Positions 57,656 through 64,000 of a stretch of DNA of 64,000 bases are shown in pieces. The translations under genes and the position numbers were made by a program. Every line of letters starts with the position of its first letter. Positions within the stretch are counted from its first letter, which is position 1. The stretch lies in NCBI GenBank assembly GCA_014155875.1, contig JACEFZ010022429.1, forward strand, positions 287,300-351,299, given 5' to 3'. The stretch comes from Cepaea nemoralis. Its lineage: Eukaryota > Mollusca > Gastropoda > Stylommatophora > Helicidae. A model generated the notes under the pieces. That model searched no databases. It had not been told where the DNA came from and saw only the letters and a program-made list of their open reading frames with translations.

Positions 57656-57659
57656 TAAG

Positions 57660-57880
57660 GAAACGCAGTGGCAAAGTCGTTAGTGCACTTGCATGCCAGC
57701 AACGGCCCGGATTCAGTTCCCAGAGGATGCAGAGTTATTTTTCCTGACCGGTATGTAGTATGGACCTAGCCTTATAAAATAGGAGCCCGACAGTTTTGTG
57801 AATTGCCTGGGAAGGAAAGGCGACGAGGAAGGAAACTGGCTACTAACGCTTCTCACATCAACCGCATTATCTTAATTACC
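57660..57880 (+). mobile_element. tRNA-headed SINE (family G)
   Basis: Head CAGTGGCAAAGTCGTTAGTG (A box) and CCCGGATTCAGTTCCCAG (B-box-like), then a body with GACCGGTATGTAGTATGG and GAAGGAAAGGCGACGAGG. Ends not resolved. Confidence 0.6.
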
Positions 57881-57959
57881 AGTTGAATCTGAATTGCTAC
57901 TAATGATAACAGTTGGAAGAGGGCAGCGCTTTATCCGTTATATCCTCCTTCTTCTCATG

Positions 57960-58094
57960 CTTGAAGTTCTGTAAGTAAGGGCCTCTTTCACACGCCTCAG
58001 GGTGTCTTGTGTTTATGGTGCTAGCAGAATGGTCGTAGCTGTTGAGTCATATGGTCAGTATCATGCGGGTCGCATTTACGTCCCAGGATGTTTT
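57960..58094 (-). mobile_element. SINE family J fragment
   Basis: CACGCCTCAGGGTGTCTTGTG and GGGTCGCATTTACGTCCC parallel 60480-60610 (CTTGAGGCGTATTGTG, GGCGGCATTTACTTCCC). Head missing. Confidence 0.5.
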
Positions 58095-59160
58095 CTTCTT
58101 CTTTGCGTTCATCCGGAGTGGGTTTTTTTTTCCAGATGTGATTGCAGTGTGTCCAGTTAGGCACCCTTGGGTCGAGACCCTTAGGCCAACACATCCGACT
58201 TTTAGCGTGCAATTTTGACCAGGTTAGCATTCCTGGGAGACTCTCACTTTTGTGGTACCGTCCACATCCCAGCTGGTCAAGTTGGAACAGTCGAAGACTT
58301 CACGGTCATCCCTCAAGGGAAGGCAGGGACAGTCCATGGCATTTTCCGCCATCCAGGGTGGCTTTCATAATTGCAGAGCCGACACATAGCGCCCTGGTGC
58401 TGGGCTCACCGAGGGAATCGTCACGTCCTGCTCATGGCTGCTTTAATTCCTCACTTCAATATATTGGGCATTTCGTTCGCCCCGGGCCGTTTCCGCACAA
58501 ACCAGACAGGTCTGCAGACTGGTATCCACTCAGGCGAGTTTTCGATTCGGGCATGTGCTTGTCGTTGTGCCCGTCAGAGCTGTTCCAGGCACGACGGACA
58601 TTCGGAAAACTACCTAGTCAGAGCTGTTCCGAACAAGAGCGGCATTCGGAAACTAGGTAGTCAGAGCTGTTCCTAGCACGAGGGACATTCGGACTCGTTC
58701 GACATTTCACTCGGACGTAATTGCGTAGTGCCAATTTTTATTTTGCCACCCGAAGGCCGGCACTTCCGACTTCGGCAGGCATTTTTTAAATTAGGTTAGC
58801 CTTCCTCGGGTTTCGAGGCACGTTAGACTTTTTGTTGTTGTGTCGCCCACATCTCAGCTGGTCAGGTAGAACGGTCAAAGACATCACGGTTGACCCTCAA
58901 GGGAAGGCAGGGGCAGACCATGGGCATTCCCAGCTATCCAAGGAGGCTTCCAAAATTGCAGAGCCGGCACATATTGCTATGAGACTGGGCTCACCCGAGG
59001 AATTGCCACGTCCTGCTAATGGCTGCTTTGATTCCTCACTTCCATGTATTGGGCATTTCGCTTGCCACTGGTCGCTCAAGCACAAACCAGGAACGGACAG
59101 ACTAGGGCGACATCCACTAGGTAAGCTTTCGTTCGGACTTCGGACCCCGCAGTGGATTCG
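58095..59160 (-). repeat. Two diverged tandem GC-rich retroelement units
   Basis: 58095-58685 and 58690-59160 share, in order, ATCCGGAGT/CTCGGACGT-type starts, CACATCCGACTT/CACTTCCGACTT, CCCTCAAGGGAAGGCAGGG, TTGCAGAGCCG, GGCTCACC and CACGTCCTGCT. The first 140 bp match the SINE at 48755-48893. A (GAA)-type tail (CTTCTTCTTTG on +) marks the 3' end of the left unit on the minus strand. Open frames over the units are GC-driven and not recognised. Confidence 0.7.
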
Positions 59161-59769
59161 CTAGCCAAGCGTTCCATTTCGTGTTGCTGAGACGTTCTTC
59201 CACCTTTGACAACACTCTCTGTGAGCATAGATACAGACATTTTTCGTAACCATTTCGTGCGACTGGGGCACTTTTCTACCTTTAGTACTCGCTCACGAGG
59301 TAGGCTACATGTGCTGCCGGCTCAGCACCTTACCTCCGTGCATCAGTGAGCGAGAAAACGGCCAGGCCCTCTCATCCGGGGATCCCTCATATCCCCCAGC
59401 TGAGAACTTCGAAGCAAGTATCTGAACTAAGGATGTAGCGTGCTCAGCATCTCACTTCCATTTTTCGGTAGGTGTGTATCGGCCCGGCTCTCACGTCCGA
59501 GGATTAATGGCTTAGAGGCGTTCAGCCTTATCCCTCAGCTGAGAGCCTTAGTGCTTGTGTCCGGACCAAGAACTTCTGCCTTCGTGCGCCTGATTTAAAC
59601 TTTTGACTGCTATCTTCAGTCTACTTGCAGAGCAGCAGGTTGTGTCTCTCTTGGTCAGGTCCCTAACCCAAGTCCTGTCCGACACATAGTTGTGCTTCCG
59701 TCAGCATAACTCTCGGGGTCATTGGGACACGTAAGCCCTCCCACCGCGACAAGGTGGAGACACATCGGG
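59161..59769. other. GC-rich, no gene; hairpin at its end
   Basis: No recognisable gene. At 59735-59774 GCCCTCCC pairs with GGGAGGGC and, inside, CCACC pairs with GGTGG, giving a strong two-part hairpin. Such structures occur at LINE 3' ends, but the element is not identified. Confidence 0.5.
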
Positions 59770-59937
59770 AGGGCCAGTACGTTTTCTATTACACATATTA
59801 GGTTCGGTGGATCAGGCAACACAGTTCAACTTTTAAAAATTCTAACTCGGTGGGGATTCTATTACATGATGACTGACCGGGCCGGCCGGCAGACAAGCGT
59901 GCTAGCTACTGAGCTACCATCGACTCCCTTGAGTTCT
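59770..59937 (-). mobile_element. tRNA-headed SINE (family I)
   Basis: The minus strand starts GGGAGTCGATGGTAGCTCAG, then TAGCTAGCACGC, a good A box, followed by CTTGTCTGCCGGCC. The B box is degraded. 59938-60290 beyond it holds nothing recognisable. Confidence 0.6.
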
Positions 59938-60459
59938 GTCCATGCCTCAAATTAACACTACTGACTTTAATTGTACCTATTTTCATGATCCGTTTGTGTG
60001 TGTGTTGATATTGCCATTTCTTCTGGCTTTCTATTCTATATTAAGCCCATGTATTTCACATATAGTATGTGTATTTGTGTATAGTCTGCATGCTATATGC
60101 GCGGCGTGTAGCCTAGCGGTTTTGTCTCTAGACACGCCGACTGTATACATTTCTGCTCTTGCTGAAAACTTGTGGCGCTCACACCCAGATTACCTCTCGG
60201 CGGCATCCGGTGCGTGGGTAACCATGTAGCTTCCATCCCCACGCCCCCTCGTCTTCCGAGCAGACCTCAGACATGCCGTGTTTCACTTCCACCATGAACT
60301 GCTCGTTTATTTTCGCTTTCTTGTTTAGTTTAGTTTTTTTTTTTAACAATTCCCTTATCTTTGGCCTCTCAGTTGAGCTTGATTACTTTTTTCAACTTTG
60401 TTTAGATTCTGGCAAGACCCATGCTTCAGAGCCTTTTTTTTTCCTCTATGAAATTTCCT

Positions 60460-60720
60460 CCTCCGTAGATAAGGGCGCATTTCCACTGCCTTGAGGCGTA
60501 TTGTGTAATGATGATTGATGCTATCCTCCATATTTGTACAGACCAACCATCACCACTCGATGGGTTGATGTGTTCAGTATAATATCGGCGGCATTTACTT
60601 CCCGGAATATTTTTGTTGCGCATTACATTAATTTTAAAAACTGTTCTATTGAGATTCGAATCCTTGAGCACCAGGGCGGCAGGCAAGTGTTCTAATCACT
60701 GCGCCACCTCGCCTTCCCTT
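60460..60720 (-). mobile_element. tRNA-headed SINE (family J)
   Basis: Minus-strand head AGGTGGCGCAGTGATTAGAA (A box) and AAGGATTCGAATCTC (B box), then a body ending near CGCCTCAAGGCAGTGG. A second partial copy is at 57960-58094. Confidence 0.65.
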
Positions 60721-60861
60721 CATAGCCGTTAATGTTTAGCAGCTATACGTACACTTTTCAATATCTACGTGCCAGATAACTATAAGGTCGCTAGCAGCAC
60801 GATTTCAAGAACATTATAGGGGCAATAATATTGCCGCGAAGGAGCCGGTGGACGGGTGGAC

Positions 60862-60866
<5 letters not shown>

Positions 60867-60940
<74 letters not shown>

Positions 60941-61204
60941 ACTACCTTACATTTTTGGGGTAATCTTAGGTGTTTTCATGTTTTGCTTCTTATCAAATTA
61001 GCTAGGGCGTTGATTGCTGCTGTAAGAACCGTTCTAACTCTGGTATTTAAAATTGCCTAAGAACATCGAGGACAGAAAGCGACAATTGCTGATGTTATGA
61101 GTTACGGCCAACCTCTGCGTTAGGAATGTACTTGCTAGTATGACGGCTTATGTATTACGTACGTACGTACGTACGTACGTTCTGTCTGTCTGTCTGTCTG
61201 TCTG
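60867..61204. repeat. Microsatellite cluster
   Basis: (GA)n at 60867-60934, (ACGT)n at 61157-61180 and (TCTG)n at 61181-61204, followed by a TG/CG-alternating stretch to about 61320. The ACGT run is self-complementary. The rest to 61689 is featureless. Confidence 0.9.
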
Positions 61205-61689
61205 GATTGATGGATTGGTGTGTGTGTGGGGTGTATGTTTGCGCATGCGTGCGTATATGTTTGCGCGTGCGTGCGTATGTGTCTGTGTGTGTGGGTGCGT
61301 ATATGTCTGTATGTGTGTGACTGACAGTATGCGGGTTTGTGGGATTACGTGCAGCAAACGTTTACATGTCAATGACAAATCTCGTTATAATCAATTTACT
61401 GCCATAACAGAAGTTATTTGTCTACTTGTTTCACGTGTCGTACATCTTCTGGCCAGCTAGAATAACATTTTCCACATCTCGAGCACCGTGGAAGCGGAAA
61501 TGAGCAAGTCAATTGTTATACACCAGCTTTCCGAGCATCGCTACTAGTTACGGTTTCCGTTTCGCGGGAGGCCCACTTCCTTTGTCTAAACACAACAGTG
61601 TGTTTTATGGCGTGCTTGCTATCGCGTGACCTAATGAATAACAAGATAGCAACATTACTTTTTTTTTTTTTTTTAAATGGCGCTAGCTC

Positions 61690-62385
61690 GCGTTGAACTC
61701 AAGCGTAGTCCATACACACTACTTCCAGTGGTGTTGGACTGAATTTTGCTTGTGGATTAGCTTTCCCGGCACTCTTCCGAATAACGGTCCCAAATTATTT
61801 CTTGTAAAAAGCATCCCTTACAGGGCCTCATTAGGTGATTATGCTCGTTCAGGGGCGATATGTACAGTTATTGAGTGTGTAGGGGACTACTGGACCGATC
61901 GATGGATGCAATAAATGTTTTTGGGCCTGGAGGGCCATCGCTTTCGTCGGAGTGTATACCTATCAGTTATATGTGGAAAGACGTATGTACAAGATATAGA
62001 TATACGACGACAGTCAGGGCCTGTCCGGGCCCAGGAAACATGTATTGCATCCATCGATCGATCTAGCAGTCCGTGACACACTGAGCCGGAAGTGATCGAC
62101 AACATCACCTAATGAGGCCCTGTAAGGGATACCTTTTAGACTAAATTGGGACCGTTATTGAAAGAGTGCCAGATTTCCCTATTAACAGTGTCCCTCGCCA
62201 CCAGGCTAACACACTCCGACTTAAGAGGTACCTGTAATTTACGTCCGCAAGTCAAAGACGACAGGTCACCATTTTAGTCCAACTGTCCGGTATAGGGGTT
62301 GAATCCCTTACCTTAGCATCAGCACACCTGATGTTTTAGAACACGCGTTCTTATCCAGTCGGCATTGCCAACCTGCGTCAACATT
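61690..62385 (-). mobile_element. SINE family D copy split by a foldback MITE
   Basis: The body at 61690-61767 and the remaining body and head at 62180-62385 (TTAAGAGGTACC, GGGGTTGAATCCC B box inverted, TTCTTATCCAGTCGGC A box inverted) match 28801-29092 when the MITE is removed. Confidence 0.8.
61768..62170. mobile_element. Foldback MITE, MULE-like duplication
   Basis: A 403-bp element with ends GGCACTCTTCC and GAAAGAGTGCC. Long diverged arms pair throughout (AATAACGGTCCCAAATT, CAGGGCCTCATTAGGTGAT, CGATGGATGCAATA with their complements). Flanks AGCTTTCCC and AGATTTCCC give a 9-bp duplication with one change, fitting Mutator-like elements. No coding capacity. Confidence 0.8.
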
Positions 62386-62399
62386 TCATGTTTTAAATA

Positions 62400-62860
62400 A
62401 AGGAGCTTGAGAGAATGAAGAATTAAAGTAATTTACTACATTAAGAAATTACAAAGCAAACAAGTTAGCAAAGAAGGGGTCAAGACAATAACACCCATAG
62501 CAACTCGTAAAACAACAAACAAATACTTCAGTTTAAGTCAGGCAGTATGTAATTGTGACTGGCCGACTGGGTTAAGGCGGTCTCTGCAAATGCTTCATGT
62601 TGGGTGAAAGAATCTGAGTTTAGATACGGAGAACTTACTGAATTCAGGGCAACGAAAATTGGAGTTAGACAGGATGTACTTTATCACATTACTATTATTT
62701 CAATATTTACTGCGAGACCATACAAAAAAATCTCAAATGTTCTGGGGATTGCAAATGGGAGTTGTAATAGCAGGATTTGAAAGTAATCTGCAAACCGTTG
62801 TAGACAAAGGTGGTGGAGAAGAACGGGAAGAAGATATTATTGTTAAGTGTTAACATAACT
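62400..62860 (+). pseudogene. Weak RTE-like trace
   Basis: At 62650-62760 the + strand reads KIGVRQDVLYH, then KKISNVLGIANG, resembling the GVRQG and following segment of RTE reverse transcriptase. Short and uncertain; the rest is unrecognised. Confidence 0.3.
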
Positions 62861-62862
62861 AG

Positions 62863-63045
62863 CGGGCGCGTTAACGTAGTTGATAGCGAACTGTGATGGT
62901 AACATAATGCCATGAGCAGGATCGGCTGCGGGCTCGACGCTTGGCCTCTTCGCCGGTGAAAATGGGTGAAAGATTGGCCACGTATATCTCTGTGCATTTA
63001 GACCTACAAAATGTGGTGGTGCTATCACACCACAGGTTTATAGCA
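62863..63045 (+). mobile_element. SINE family F copy
   Basis: GCGGGCGCGTTAACGTAGTT, GAAAGATTGGCCACG and CTACAAAATGTGGTGG match 45350-45545. 63046-63539 beyond it has no recognised feature. Confidence 0.6.
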
Positions 63046-63539
63046 GAGTACTGCCTCGGGACAATTAACTGATCTGGTTCCACACAAACAGTAACTTTGG
63101 ACAAAGCACGGTACACAGTCAATCAAACAACTGCAGAAGATACTACAAAACAAATAACACGACGACCCTAGTATGGCGATATATCGGCCTTCTGTCCAAA
63201 TGGGAGGTTACATTTGGCGATATATTATCCTTTGGCATTGAATCAATTAACAAAACCGAGTTCTTGGTAGTTCATACAAATGAAATAGATCGATTGTTTT
63301 CAACATATAGGCTCAGAAAGGATGGTTATGAAAATTGGCAAATCAGTATGACTTCGTCCCTGGCCTTTATAAATGTAGCCTTTAAAACCCGTGTAATAGC
63401 AGGGGTATATGAACAGTTTCAAATTACGTGTAATGCGTGATTAAATCTGTTCTGGGTCCCTCTACTCGTCGCTCCCCTAGCCACCAAGACTCCTTTCCCT
63501 CAGTTAACCTATGGTCTTGAGGCTCCCAAACAGAAACAT

Positions 63540-63835
63540 TGTAGTGTTCATCATTATGTACCATGCCGATAAGCGTTGGCGGTCATGTTTTGCCGTTTCA
63601 CACGAACACCAGAGTCGTGGATCAGCTCCGTCTTGTCTCAACAATGCCATGGGGCCAAGCCATCCAGATATTTACTTCTCTGCCTTTCCACTAATTTCTA
63701 ATCAGTTTACGGTGTTCATATGCTTCTTGTAGGACTTGCTAATTTTTTCTGTCTTCGCATTTTCCTCAGAAACATTTCCACTGCACTTAAATGTTTTTTT
63801 CAGTTTGTCTGCTCCTGTCAAGTCACACAACAAAA
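63540..63835 (-). pseudogene. RTE 3' fragment
   Basis: The minus strand ends with GGCATGGTACATAATGATG and contains GGATGGCTTGGCCCCATGG, matching the 3' end at 44024-44145. C-terminal part only. Confidence 0.65.
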
Positions 63836-64000
63836 GTACGTGTATTGTTTGTGTGAAGGACACTTATAAAACAGAACGCCACTTTAGCAACCTGGAGTAA
63901 TGTAAAGTTAGTGATGGACACTTTACGCGCAAGGAGCAATGTGCTAGACTCCTTATTTTATAGTCTGTCGCACTCGGTTAATGACGCGTGTTGGTATCAA

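Noticed and set aside
58142..59164. Open frames of 100-170 residues
   Set aside because: They fall on the GC-rich tandem retroelement units and the frames are not shared between the two units.
61140..61460. Cysteine/valine-rich open frame
   Set aside because: Driven by ACGT, TCTG and TG microsatellites.

Overview
The window is eukaryotic, from an animal. It has spliceosomal splice signals, long microsatellites, and dense non-LTR retrotransposons, tRNA-headed SINEs and hAT DNA transposons, with almost no conventional genes. TTAGGG-type repeats and the mix of RTE, I/Jockey-like, hAT and Polinton-like sequences suggest an invertebrate, perhaps a mollusc. That guess is not proven here.

The most striking object is a 13,061-bp palindrome at 7058-20118. 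Two arms of about 6.5 kb meet at a 75-bp spacer (13519-13593). The ends begin AGTAGTATG and are flanked by a perfect 6-bp duplication, ATTATG (7052-7057 and 20119-20124). A 6-bp duplication with AG ends is the signature of Polinton/Maverick integration. Each arm carries the same gene: two C2H2 fingers plus a region resembling the N-terminal module that precedes DNA polymerase B in Polintons. Each gene has its own CCAAT/GC-box/TATA promoter and poly(A) signal. No integrase, polymerase core, protease or capsid gene is visible, so this looks like a non-autonomous snap-back Polinton derivative. Each arm also holds an RTE fragment, SINE-like pieces, a tandem array and telomere-like motifs near the centre. 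The palindrome sits inside a SINE (11-bp duplication GTCACATCAAT), which sits inside a decayed hAT element.

Region by region: 1-5100 holds simple repeats, a LINE 3' end, SINEs and a foldback element. 5189-20411 is the hAT, SINE and palindrome nest. 20960-28670 has RTE and I-like LINE remnants, plus one candidate host-gene start whose signal-peptide exon ends at 24457. 28670-45000 is mostly SINEs, LINE ends, two minisatellites and a large CT tract. 45561-50010 is a nearly whole hAT transposon whose transposase is split by three datable insertions. 50757-56745 is a block of opposed RTE copies carrying two hAT derivatives, one of them related to the 45561 element. 57000-64000 contains more SINEs, GC-rich tandem units, microsatellites and a foldback MITE inside a SINE.

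Most coding sequence is therefore transposon-derived and broken. The best-preserved reading frames are the twin zinc-finger genes in the palindrome. The order of insertions can be read directly from interrupted reading frames and matching target duplications.
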